From assembly GCA_003565105.1 (NCBI GenBank), contig PXDG01000182.1:1-9262 (forward strand): DNA of 9,262 nucleotides, in the 5' to 3' direction. The position numbers were made by a program, and so were the translations under genes. Shown here one piece after another: positions 1-7,334 of this stretch. Under the pieces are notes generated by a model. It ran no database searches. It saw nothing but the letters and a program-made list of their open reading frames with translations, and had not been told where the DNA came from. Position 1 is the first letter of the stretch. Each line of letters begins with the position of its first letter. This stretch comes from Parcubacteria group bacterium (GTDB lineage: Bacteria > Patescibacteriota > Minisyncoccia > SW-4-49-11).

Positions 1-1
1 A

Positions 2-124
2 GAGAATTATCGTGGAGGAAATCTGAATGCAATACAGTTCTTAGTTGGACAAGTGATGAAGCAAACGAAAGGAAGTGCTAATCCACAGATTGCTCGTCAG
101 ATACTAGAAGAAAATCTTGGGTAA
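2..124 (+). CDS. gatB: Glutamyl/aspartyl-tRNA amidotransferase subunit B, C-terminal end (partial)
   Basis: This is the last 40 codons of a gene that begins before the window, ending in TAA at 122-124. The visible part contains FLVGQVMKQTKGSANPQIAR followed by a short acidic/hydrophobic tail. That matches the end of the YqeY-like C-terminal tail domain of GatB, whose consensus is roughly FLVGQVMK.TKG.ANP. In the family, GatB acts in the cytoplasm with GatA and GatC to convert misacylated Glu-tRNA(Gln) or Asp-tRNA(Asn) to Gln-tRNA or Asn-tRNA; GatB carries the kinase-like site and the tail contacts the tRNA. Only the tail is visible here, so a related YqeY-domain protein cannot be fully excluded, but the sequence favours GatB. 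Confidence 0.85.
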   Translation, partial: ENYRGGNLNAIQFLVGQVMKQTKGSANPQIARQILEENLG

Positions 125-146
125 GGTACTCAAAATTACACTTTTG

Positions 147-155
147 TGGTACAAT
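147..155 (+). promoter_or_regulatory. Extended -10 promoter for the MBL-fold/gyrA unit
   Basis: TGG-TACAAT at 147-155 fits the extended -10 form TGnTATAAT with one mismatch. The 17-bp-upstream position (127-132, TACTCA) is only a poor -35 match, which is usual for extended -10 promoters. Transcription would begin near 162, giving a leader of about 30 nt before the ATG at 194. An imperfect inverted repeat (GTAC.CAAAA at 126-135 with TTTTG..GTAC at 142-152) overlaps the element and could be an operator. The site lies in the 69-bp gap after gatB. Confidence 0.5.
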
Positions 156-193
156 AAAAATATTATTGATATTCCCTATAAGAAAAAACTGAT

Positions 194-826
194 ATGAAGA
201 TTCGCTGGTATGGAGGAACGTGCCTCACAATAAAATCAAAAAATTGCCGCATTATATTAGGAGAACCAGAGCAACTGAATTTTGAAAAGATTGCTATTAA
301 AGAATCCGATCTGGTTATACTTCCATATTCAAGAAGTAGTTATAGTGAAAAATTGAATACCTCATTTGATAAAAAAAATGCTTTTGTTATTGATGGGGCG
401 GGAGAATATTCCTATGCAGGAGTTACCATTCAAGTGCAATCTGTCAAGCGTACAGACGGAACACGCGTTAATATTCTTTCATTATCTACAGAAGGAGTAG
501 TTATTGCGTCTTTGATGGAGCTCGATAGAGATTTGACAGGGAAAGAGCTTGATATGGTATCTAACACAGATGTTCTTGTCATACCTGTTGGTGGGGATAC
601 TGTCCTAGATCATAAGCTAGCCGTAAAGATGGTGAATCAGATTGAACCCCGAGGTATAATACCTATTCAGTTCCAAGCAGGAGCAGATACCACAAAAGAG
701 CCAGTTGAATCTTTTTTGAAAGAATATGGCTCTTCGGTTGATGCGCAAGAAGAAATTGCTATCAAAAAATCAGATCTTCCGGTTGATCGTACTGATTTGT
801 ACCTTCTCGGACTTAGCGTAAAATAA
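194..826 (+). CDS. Degenerate metallo-beta-lactamase-fold protein (probable pseudoenzyme), upstream of gyrA
   Basis: This 210-aa cytoplasmic protein has no signal peptide. Its order of motifs follows the small MBL-fold Zn-dependent hydrolases (UPF0173-like): an opening MKIRWYGGTC strand like MKI.WYGHSC, then FVIDGAGEYSYAGV (64-77) like FVI.GPGEYE..GV, then VLVIPVGG (127-134), and QIEPRGIIPIQF (149-160) like QIEPK.VIPMHY. By this alignment every metal ligand is gone. The YGH histidine is Gly8, the HxHxDH motif is YSRSSY at 45-50, the conserved H.GD region is replaced by SLMELD near 106-111, and the last histidine of PMHY is Gln159. The fold is probably kept but zinc hydrolysis is unlikely. No Shine-Dalgarno precedes the ATG. 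gyrA follows after 10 nt, so the two genes are probably co-transcribed. The role is unknown; a structural or regulatory function is only a guess. Confidence 0.75.
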   Translation: MKIRWYGGTCLTIKSKNCRIILGEPEQLNFEKIAIKESDLVILPYSRSSYSEKLNTSFDKKNAFVIDGAGEYSYAGVTIQVQSVKRTDGTRVNILSLSTEGVVIASLMELDRDLTGKELDMVSNTDVLVIPVGGDTVLDHKLAVKMVNQIEPRGIIPIQFQAGADTTKEPVESFLKEYGSSVDAQEEIAIKKSDLPVDRTDLYLLGLSVK

Positions 827-836
827 TTAGCCACGT

Positions 837-3311
837 ATGAAAGAAAATCAACGAGAACATATTGAACGATTAGGATTTATTGAACATACTGATATTGTTC
901 AAGAGATGGAAAGAGCCTATCTTGACTACTCAATGAGTGTGATTGTAGAGCGAGCCTTACCAGATGTTCGTGATGGATTGAAGCCTGTTCATCGAAGAAT
1001 TCTCTATGCTATGCATGAGCTTGGACTGCGTCCAGAAGCAAAGTTTCGAAAATCAGCTACCATCGTCGGAGAAGTTCTTGGTAAGTATCACCCTCATGGA
1101 GATACCGCCGTATATGACTCCTTAGTTCGTATGGCTCAGTATTTTTCTTTGCGATATACCCTTGTAAAAGGGCAAGGAAACTTTGGTTCTATGGATGGTG
1201 ATAATGCCGCTGCTATGCGTTACACTGAAGCCAAAATGGACAAGATTGCGCGAGAGATGTTGATAGATATTGAGAAAAAAACAGTAGATTTTCGTCCTAA
1301 TTATGATGGAAGCAAACAAGAACCTACCGTACTCCCAGCTCGTGTCCCCCAATTATTGATTAATGGAGGGACGGGAATTGCTGTTGGTATGGCTACTAAT
1401 ATCCCTCCCCACAATTTGACTGAAATTTGTCGAGCAACTATGCATTTGATTAAAGATTCAGATGCGACAACAGATGATCTCCTTGAATATGTGCAAGGAC
1501 CAGACTTTCCTACTGGAGGTGAGATTTACAATATGAATAATATCCGTCAAGTATATGCAACTGGACGAGGACCAATTGTTACTCGAGCAAAAGCAGAAGT
1601 AGTGGAACGAGGAAAAAAAGGATTTGATATTATTGTTTCTGAGATGACTTATCAGACGAACAAAGCTACTTTGATTGAAAAGATGGCTAACTTGGTGAGA
1701 GATAAGCGGTTAGAAGGAATTCGAGATATTCGAGATGAATCAGATAAAGAAGGGGTGCGAGTTGTCATTGAGCTGAAAGCAGATGCGTATCCTCAAAAAG
1801 TGTTGAATAAGTTATATAAACTCACAGATCTGCAAAAAACATACCACGTCAATATGTTGGCTCTGTGTGATGGTATAGAACCACGTACTTTATCGTTAAA
1901 ACAAGCTCTTGAGTATTATATTGCTCATAGAAAAGACGTTGTAATTCGTAAGACTCAGTTTGAGTTACAACAAGCCAAAGATCGAGCTCATATTTTAGAA
2001 GGATTAGCTAAAGCACTTGACTTTATCGATGAAGTCATTAAGATTATTCGAGGTTCTGATACCAAAGAAATTGCCCGAGTCCGTTTGATAGAGCGATTTG
2101 AATTTAGTCTTTTGCAAGCACAGGCAATTTTGGATATGAGACTCCAAACGTTAGCAGGCTTAGAGCGACAAAAGATTCTGGATGAATTAGGCGAATTGAT
2201 GAAGTTAATTACTGAACTCGAAGCTATTCTAGCCTCTGAGTCTCGAATTATGCAAATTATTCTAGATGATCTTGAACAAGTTGTTGCAGAATATGGAGAT
2301 GATCGAAAAACTCGAGTGTTTAAACATGGACTCGGTGACTTTAATGAAACCGACTTTATCCCAGATGAAGAAACGATTATTATTTTGACCAATGATGGAT
2401 TTATTAAAAGAGTAGATCCTAAAGAATATCGCTCTCAACGTCGAGGTGGGGTAGGAATATCAGGTGTCAAAACACGAGAAGATGATTATGTTTCGATCTT
2501 CCTTTCTACCAATACTCACACGAAGCTTTTGTTCTTTACTAGTGGTGGGCGTGTACTTAAGTTAAAAGCCTATGAAATTCCTCAAGGATCACGTATTTCA
2601 AAAGGACAGTCATTAGTGAATTTCCTCAAACTAGAATCCTCAGAAGTAGTGAAATCTATCCTTCCAATGGGACAAGAAAATTGTAAGTATATTACCATTG
2701 TTACCAAAAACGGAATGGTCAAAAAAAGTGAGCAAGATGTGTATGGTAATGTCAGATCAGGCGGTATTATCGCAGTAAATTTGAAAGATGGGGATGAGCT
2801 TATTTCCGCTATTGCCAATGGAGAAGGCGATGATATATTCCTCTTTACTCGTTACGGAAAAGCTATCCGGTTTGCTCAAGAGGAAGCTCGTGCAATGGGA
2901 CGTACAGCTGGTGGAGTGAAAGCTATTGCATTGAAAGATAATGATACTGTTATTGGAATGCAGAGTATTCATAAAGGAGATGAAAATGGGTGGCTATTGA
3001 TTGTTACGGAAAATGGATATGGAAAAAAGAGTAAGTTACATCACTATAAAACACAACGAAGAGGTGGTTCTGGGTTGAAAGTTTCTAAAATTACTTCAAA
3101 GACGGGAGCTGTGATTGGTGCCAGTGTCGTGAATGAACAAAGTGGCGAAATGATTGCCATCTCCCAACGAGGTAACATTATTAAGGTTCCGATTAAGAAA
3201 GATGTTCCAACATTAGGACGAGACACACAGGGAGTCAAGTTAATGAGATTATCTCAAGATGATACGGTAGCTTCTATGGCTACTACATTAGAAGGAGAAT
3301 CTGAAGAGTAA
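837..3311 (+). CDS. gyrA: DNA gyrase subunit A
   Basis: This 824-aa protein is near the usual GyrA length. With GyrB it forms the A2B2 gyrase that introduces negative supercoils using ATP. The N-terminal breakage-reunion domain includes the AAMRYTEAKM motif with the DNA-cleaving Tyr129 after Arg128, the quinolone-pocket segment KYHPHGDTAVYD (83-94), and GIAVGMATNIPPHN near 180-193. The tower and long coiled coil run to about residue 490, followed by the beta-pinwheel C-terminal domain. The pinwheel carries the GyrA box QRRGGVG at 534-540, which separates GyrA from ParC, and a second box-like QRRGGSG at 740-746. Thr90 and Asp94 sit at the positions of E. coli Ser83 and Asp87; threonine is a normal wild-type residue there in some bacteria. 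The acidic tail is short (GESEE). The ATG at 837 is 10 nt after the preceding gene and lacks a Shine-Dalgarno sequence. Confidence 0.97.
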   Translation: MKENQREHIERLGFIEHTDIVQEMERAYLDYSMSVIVERALPDVRDGLKPVHRRILYAMHELGLRPEAKFRKSATIVGEVLGKYHPHGDTAVYDSLVRMAQYFSLRYTLVKGQGNFGSMDGDNAAAMRYTEAKMDKIAREMLIDIEKKTVDFRPNYDGSKQEPTVLPARVPQLLINGGTGIAVGMATNIPPHNLTEICRATMHLIKDSDATTDDLLEYVQGPDFPTGGEIYNMNNIRQVYATGRGPIVTRAKAEVVERGKKGFDIIVSEMTYQTNKATLIEKMANLVRDKRLEGIRDIRDESDKEGVRVVIELKADAYPQKVLNKLYKLTDLQKTYHVNMLALCDGIEPRTLSLKQALEYYIAHRKDVVIRKTQFELQQAKDRAHILEGLAKALDFIDEVIKIIRGSDTKEIARVRLIERFEFSLLQAQAILDMRLQTLAGLERQKILDELGELMKLITELEAILASESRIMQIILDDLEQVVAEYGDDRKTRVFKHGLGDFNETDFIPDEETIIILTNDGFIKRVDPKEYRSQRRGGVGISGVKTREDDYVSIFLSTNTHTKLLFFTSGGRVLKLKAYEIPQGSRISKGQSLVNFLKLESSEVVKSILPMGQENCKYITIVTKNGMVKKSEQDVYGNVRSGGIIAVNLKDGDELISAIANGEGDDIFLFTRYGKAIRFAQEEARAMGRTAGGVKAIALKDNDTVIGMQSIHKGDENGWLLIVTENGYGKKSKLHHYKTQRRGGSGLKVSKITSKTGAVIGASVVNEQSGEMIAISQRGNIIKVPIKKDVPTLGRDTQGVKLMRLSQDDTVASMATTLEGESEE

Positions 3312-3317
3312 ATATCT

Positions 3318-3347
3318 TTGACGAATCTATTAAAGATAAGCTATAAT
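3318..3347 (+). promoter_or_regulatory. Sigma70-type promoter for the methyltransferase to surface-protein unit
   Basis: TTGACG (3318-3323, five of six to the -35 consensus) is followed after 18 bp by a perfect TATAAT (3342-3347). Transcription would start near 3354, giving a leader of about 27 nt to the ATG at 3381. A 7-bp inverted repeat, TATCTTT (3313-3319) and AAAGATA (3332-3338), overlaps the -35 and spacer and might be an operator. The promoter lies immediately after the gyrA stop, so the downstream genes have their own transcription start. Confidence 0.75.
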
Positions 3348-3380
3348 AAAAACAGTAAATACAAAATATCGACATTTTAT

Positions 3381-3926
3381 ATGATATCATCATTTAGTCA
3401 AAGATTTCTATCTCCACAAGAAATTGTTGCACAGTTTAATCTGGAATTGGGAATGACCATTGCGGATTTTGGTAGTGGAGCAGGAGACTTTTCGATAGCT
3501 GCAGCTCAGGCAGTAGGATCGAACGGAAAAGTATATGCTATTGATGTGCTTGAATCAGCTCATCAGTCTCTACGAAGTAAAGCTCGTATTTCAGAAGTTC
3601 GTAATATCGAGATGTTTCTTACAAATCTTGAGACACCAAGTGGATCTACTTTGCCAGAAGATAGTGTGGATCAGGTTATGATTCACAATCTTCTGTTTCA
3701 GGTTCAAGATAAGGTCCAAATAATTAAAGATGCCAAGAAAATTCTCAAAAATACTGGTAAAGTCAACATCATTGAATGGGATCTTTCAAGTCCCATAGGT
3801 CCCTCTAAGAACTCTCGAATGTCAGAAACAGAAATCACTTCACTTCTGACGAGTATCGGCTTTGTTCTTGATAGACGTATTCAGGCAGGGAAGTATCATT
3901 ATGGATTAATCTATCGTATACAATAG
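3381..3926 (+). CDS. Class I SAM-dependent methyltransferase
   Basis: This 181-aa cytoplasmic protein has a Rossmann-type methyltransferase fold. It shows motif I ADFGSGAGDFS (28-38, SAM-binding glycine loop), the acidic end of strand 2 at VYAIDV (Asp55, ribose contact), a motif IV-like DQVMIHNLL (97-105), and a later strand NIIEWDL (129-135). The N-terminal FLSPQEIVAQFNLELGM resembles small UbiE/Methyltransf_11-type enzymes. The substrate cannot be told. I place the start at ATG 3381, not at the in-frame TTG at 3318, because that TTG is the -35 hexamer of a strong promoter whose transcripts begin near 3354. The family-like sequence also begins just after Met 3381. The SBP gene follows after 2 nt, so it is the first gene of a tight operon. 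Its relation to the surface proteins downstream is unclear. Confidence 0.85.
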   Translation: MISSFSQRFLSPQEIVAQFNLELGMTIADFGSGAGDFSIAAAQAVGSNGKVYAIDVLESAHQSLRSKARISEVRNIEMFLTNLETPSGSTLPEDSVDQVMIHNLLFQVQDKVQIIKDAKKILKNTGKVNIIEWDLSSPIGPSKNSRMSETEITSLLTSIGFVLDRRIQAGKYHYGLIYRIQ

Positions 3927-3928
3927 GT

Positions 3929-5278
3929 ATGGCACCAAAAAATAACTCAATAAATTCATTAGTAAAAAACAGAAAACTCATCATTGGGGCTGTAGTAGCT
4001 ATGGCAGCTATGGTTGTTCTTATTGTTGCAAATGCAGTTACATATCAGGCTCCAGGTCGTGTAGATCCTTCACAAGAAATGAATCTTTTGATGTGGGGAG
4101 TCTGGGATGACTCAGAGTTAATGCGTAATTATATTTCAGGATTCAAGGACCAATATCCTAATATTAACATAGAGTACCGTAAACTCACAGCTCAAAATTA
4201 TGAAAGAGAGCTCATAAATGCCCTTGCTGCAGGAAGAGGCCCCGATATATTTGCAATGCACCATACTTGGTTAGGGAAACATAAAAATTTAATGCAACCA
4301 ATGCCAGATGATATAATGTCATTACGTGAATATCAGGAACGCTTTGTAGATGTCGTGATAGATGATTTTGTTGACACTGATGACACTATTTGGGGATTCC
4401 CATTATATACAGATACGTTAGCCTTATTTTATAATAGAGATGCTTTTAATGATGCAGGGATTGCTCAACCTCCACGAACATGGGATGCATTTCAAGACAA
4501 TGTTAAACAACTCACTCGTATTGATGAATTTGGAAGAATTAATCAATCTGGAGCTACTATGGGGACAGGAAGTAACATTAATAGATCCCCAGATATTTTA
4601 TCGGTATTGATGTTGCAAAGTGGAGCTGAGATGACTGAACCAAATAATCCTGATCGCATTACTTTTAATCAAACGCAGCGGGTCAATGGACAGTCAGTTA
4701 ATCCATCAGAGTTAGCCCTCCAGTTTTATACTGACTTTGCCAATCCTCGTACGAATGTTTATACCTGGAATGCAACGCAGAATTATTCCATAGATGCTTT
4801 TTATGAAAGAAAAGCCGTTATGATGCTTGGATACTCCTATCAAGTAGAACAAATTAAATCTCGTGCTCCACGTCTTAATTGGGCCATAGCTCCGTTACCT
4901 CAGATATCAGAAACATCTTCTCAAATCAATTATGCTAATTATTGGGGGTATACAACCAGTGTTCAGTCCGAACATCCTGAAGCCGCTTATACTTTTTTGA
5001 AATATCTTACTGAAGTCGAAAATGCTCAAAAATACTTTTTAAATACCAAACGACCTACGTCACGGAGAGATTTAGTAGATGTTCAGTCAGAAGATATTGA
5101 GTATGGAACCTTTGTCAGACAAGTGCTTCAAGCTAAAACTTGGCGACAACCAGATAATAATGCAGTAGATGAAATACTGATTGAAGCCATTGAAAGTATC
5201 AACAACGGTACTGCTGATTACCGTCAGGCAATGTCACAAGCTCAAGCAGAAATACAACTATTAGCAGATGAAAAATGA
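3929..5278 (+). CDS. Membrane-anchored family 1 extracellular solute-binding protein
   Basis: This 449-aa protein has a short basic N-terminus, one hydrophobic helix (about residues 17-38, no lipobox cysteine) and an extracytoplasmic domain. The domain resembles ABC family 1 sugar/oligosaccharide-binding proteins: LLMWGVWDDSELM near the start, INALAAGRGPDIFAMH, GFPLYTDTLALFYNRDAFNDAG followed by PPRTWDAF, and late YANYWGYTTSV and HPEAAYTFLKYLTE. The family delivers carbohydrates to ABC permeases. The neighbouring genes include no permease or ATPase, and anchoring is by an uncleaved helix instead of a lipid, so transport is not proven. It starts 2 nt after the methyltransferase gene. Its TGA stop overlaps the next start by 4 nt (ATGA, 5275-5278), indicating translational coupling to the pilin/lysozyme-like fusion. 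Ligand residues cannot be assigned by eye. Confidence 0.88.
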   Translation: MAPKNNSINSLVKNRKLIIGAVVAMAAMVVLIVANAVTYQAPGRVDPSQEMNLLMWGVWDDSELMRNYISGFKDQYPNINIEYRKLTAQNYERELINALAAGRGPDIFAMHHTWLGKHKNLMQPMPDDIMSLREYQERFVDVVIDDFVDTDDTIWGFPLYTDTLALFYNRDAFNDAGIAQPPRTWDAFQDNVKQLTRIDEFGRINQSGATMGTGSNINRSPDILSVLMLQSGAEMTEPNNPDRITFNQTQRVNGQSVNPSELALQFYTDFANPRTNVYTWNATQNYSIDAFYERKAVMMLGYSYQVEQIKSRAPRLNWAIAPLPQISETSSQINYANYWGYTTSVQSEHPEAAYTFLKYLTEVENAQKYFLNTKRPTSRRDLVDVQSEDIEYGTFVRQVLQAKTWRQPDNNAVDEILIEAIESINNGTADYRQAMSQAQAEIQLLADEK

Positions 5279-6588
5279 AATATTTAAGATTCATAGTAAT
5301 TGTAACAGGATTTTTCATAGTATTGTTTTCTATAAATATAACAGATGCAGCTGGTTCATTAGGAGCCTCCTGCTCTTCTGGAGCTACTTGTGATACGGGG
5401 CTTGTGTGTATAGACTTTGTGTGTTCTCGTCCGAGAGGAGAGAAAGAGGAAGGCGAATCGTGTTTTGGAGCAGAGTGTGTCGCTGGACTTGAGTGTAGAA
5501 ATGCAGTCTGTGTAAAAGAAAATCCGCAGGCGAATGATTCTCAAATAACCTTTCCAGAAGCAGGGAATACAAATCAAAATACAGGAAATACAAATAATGG
5601 TAGTCAAAGTTCTGGAAATAATGGACAAAATCCTACCGCAGGAGAAAGCAGTTTTCAGACAAATCAGGGGCAAGAAGGTTCAGGAGGCTTATTGAAATGT
5701 GGATATAGTAGGGATTGTACCTTATGTGATATGTTTATATTGATACGAGATATATTTAACTTTCTATTATCTATCTTAGGAGGGGTGGGAGTACTTTCAA
5801 TAGTTATAGGAGGAATCTATATGATAATTTCTTCTGGGAATCCACAAATGTACCAGCAAGGAATATCTATCATAACCAATGCAGTTATAGGATTAGTACT
5901 AGCAGCATCAAGCTTTCTCATATTTGGGTTTGGACTGCAAGCCCTAGGGTTTCAAGAACAAAATTTCGCAGCAGCATTTACCTTCCAATCAGGCCAGTTC
6001 TTTGAAGTACGATGTGATAATGCATCCAATTTTAATGATAGAGGTGGCTGGGGGACGGGATGGAGTGGATTTGGAATCGAAGGAAGTTCGAATGGAGCTG
6101 GAAATCCTGGGAATGCTGGAAATGTTTCATGTCAAAATAATAGTTGCCTAGCAAATAATCCTGGGTTAAAAGAAGCTATTGAAAATAATAAATATAATTT
6201 AGATTCTAATATTTTATTGGCACTTATAGATGCAGGAGAAGGCTGTAATCCAGCTATTCGTGAGACGTGTAATAAGGAGGGATTTGCTCATGACGATTGC
6301 TCCTGTGGATTTAGTCAGTGCACTCCACGCTGGCGGGCAGATATTACTGGAAATACTAATCCACAAGAAAATTGTAATATGATTCGCTCAAATCTTCAAA
6401 TGGATATTGACTGTGCTGCTATGGTCGTTCACAAGACTAATGAGCTTGGAGATGCTCAGGGAAGAACCAATGCTTGTACTGATGTCAGAAGTATTGCCGC
6501 TTGTTATAATACAGGATCATCAACAGGTTGTGCCCAATCTACTAAGGATTACTGTGGAAGAATTGAGAACTTTGTTAACAGTTGTTAA
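5275..6588 (+). CDS. Modular surface protein: Cys repeats + pilin-like hairpin + lysozyme/transglycosylase-like domain
   Basis: This 437-aa protein begins with a signal peptide (about 1-26, DAAG at the end). Two Dickkopf-like repeats follow, with cysteines at 33/39/45/50 and 63/68/74/79 in a C-x(4-5)-C-x5-C-x4-C pattern. A low-complexity Asn/Gly/Gln/Ser linker (about 97-138) leads to a Cys142-Cys148-Cys151 cluster and two membrane helices (about 155-186 and 199-224). These match the small pilins downstream (GG.Y...SGNP then TNAVIGL). After a Gly/Trp/Asn-rich spacer comes a C-terminal domain (about 286-437) with 14 cysteines. It resembles SLT/VirB1-type lysozyme folds: LLALIDAGEGCNP (314-326), CGFSQCTP (344-351) like GLMQ.MP, AACYNTG (408-414) like AAYNAG, and a final YCGRIENFV. 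The expected catalytic Glu position is Gly321, with Glu322 next to it, so activity is uncertain. The start overlaps the SBP stop. A peptidoglycan-remodelling or pilus-associated role is inference. Confidence 0.75.
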   Translation: MKYLRFIVIVTGFFIVLFSINITDAAGSLGASCSSGATCDTGLVCIDFVCSRPRGEKEEGESCFGAECVAGLECRNAVCVKENPQANDSQITFPEAGNTNQNTGNTNNGSQSSGNNGQNPTAGESSFQTNQGQEGSGGLLKCGYSRDCTLCDMFILIRDIFNFLLSILGGVGVLSIVIGGIYMIISSGNPQMYQQGISIITNAVIGLVLAASSFLIFGFGLQALGFQEQNFAAAFTFQSGQFFEVRCDNASNFNDRGGWGTGWSGFGIEGSSNGAGNPGNAGNVSCQNNSCLANNPGLKEAIENNKYNLDSNILLALIDAGEGCNPAIRETCNKEGFAHDDCSCGFSQCTPRWRADITGNTNPQENCNMIRSNLQMDIDCAAMVVHKTNELGDAQGRTNACTDVRSIAACYNTGSSTGCAQSTKDYCGRIENFVNSC

Positions 6589-6597
6589 ATAAATCAT

Positions 6598-7272
6598 ATG
6601 GGTAATTATATTAAAGAAATATTATTAATAACATTTCTTTTAACGTCTATTGTTCCTTCTCCTGTTGTTGCACAAGTCTGGGAATTAGCTCTGTTTTATG
6701 ATGGTGAAATACTTCGTGCTGACCGAGAGGTTCAACCACCACAGAATCTTATCAGCGGTAAAACAGCTGCACCTTCAAGAATTATCGATAGTAAATATAG
6801 TATTCGTGTTTTATCAGAAGGCACTGAAATGTATCAGCAACAAATACGACCACAAAGAGGTCCGCAAACAGTTGAGGTTCCCTATATGGCAATGGCTGAT
6901 ACAATTGAAATACGTACAGGAGATATTCGAACAACAGTTATAGATATTTCAGAAAGCCGAGCTTGTTTTCCGAATGGAGTATGTGAATTTGAGCGGGGAG
7001 AGAATGAATTAACCTGTCCAAGTGATTGTTTTAACAGGTCAGGTACTCAATACTCAGCAGAAACACAAGCTTTATTGCAAAGAGAGAATGGTGTCATTCG
7101 AGATCAAGAGGGTACTGTTCTCTTAGATGTAAGAGAGGAGCCAACTGAATCTTCAGAGAGAAGATTTGATTCGGATTCATCCTCACCAGGGACAGGACCT
7201 CTCATCTTAGGTGTTTTTCTTGTGTTTGGAGCTGGAGGCTACTGGATATATCGAAAGGTGAAGAAAAGTTAG
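6598..7272 (+). CDS. Secreted surface protein with Cys motif and C-terminal membrane anchor
   Basis: This 224-aa protein is of unrecognised family. A signal peptide spans about 1-25 (SPVVA then QVW). Residues 26-120 look beta-rich, with alternating short hydrophobic and polar stretches and no known motif. A four-cysteine motif follows, Cys123-x5-Cys129-x10-Cys140-x3-Cys144 (CFPNGVCEFERGEN then LTCPSDC). It resembles the C.NGVCE.GE..TCP.DC modules common in secreted archaeal and CPR proteins. A charged Ser/Asp/Glu-rich stalk (about 178-196) leads to SPGTG (196-200), a hydrophobic helix (about 201-218) and the basic tail RKVKKS. That order looks like a cell-wall sorting signal, though the leading Leu of LPxTG is Ser. 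The gene starts 9 nt after, and in the same frame as, the preceding TAA stop. It is the last gene of the 3381-7272 unit, and no terminator hairpin follows it. Confidence 0.7.
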   Translation: MGNYIKEILLITFLLTSIVPSPVVAQVWELALFYDGEILRADREVQPPQNLISGKTAAPSRIIDSKYSIRVLSEGTEMYQQQIRPQRGPQTVEVPYMAMADTIEIRTGDIRTTVIDISESRACFPNGVCEFERGENELTCPSDCFNRSGTQYSAETQALLQRENGVIRDQEGTVLLDVREEPTESSERRFDSDSSSPGTGPLILGVFLVFGAGGYWIYRKVKKS

Positions 7273-7284
7273 TATAATCGTGAT

Positions 7285-7313
7285 TTGCTTTGATAATCAA
7301 AAAAAGATATAAT
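7285..7313 (+). promoter_or_regulatory. Sigma70-type promoter for pilins P1-P2
   Basis: TTGCTT (7285-7290) and a perfect TATAAT (7308-7313) are separated by 17 bp. Transcription near 7320 would give a leader of only about 15 nt to the ATG at 7335. A second TATAAT at 7320-7325 has no paired -35. The position of this promoter rules out translation from the in-frame upstream ATG at 7290. Confidence 0.7.
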
Positions 7314-7334
7314 ATACAATATAATCTATATCAT

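Noticed and set aside
126..152. Inverted repeat after gatB as a transcription terminator
   Set aside because: The stem is short and bulged, and no T-run follows. It overlaps a good extended -10 box, so an operator or chance is more likely.
1988..2392. A 134-codon open frame on the - strand, with smaller ones at 1122-1352 and 2582-3238
   Set aside because: They lie wholly inside gyrA, whose frame is intact and clearly conserved. Their products are Ser/Ile/Arg-rich with no recognisable motif, as expected from antisense reading of AT-rich coding DNA.
3313..3338. TATCTTT/AAAGATA inverted repeat as the gyrA terminator
   Set aside because: It has only 7 A/T-rich pairs, a 12-nt loop and no T-run, and it overlaps the next promoter. 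It is kept only as a possible operator.
5275..5278. UGA read as glycine (code 25) with fusion of the SBP to the next gene
   Set aside because: The TGA ends a full-length SBP in a standard ATGA overlap. The next gene opens with its own signal peptide in another frame, and no gene needs an in-frame TGA to be read through.
6586..6600. Read-through of the TAA joining 5275-6588 and 6598-7272, which share a frame
   Set aside because: The downstream gene begins with its own signal peptide directly after the stop, so two separate exported proteins are the simpler reading.
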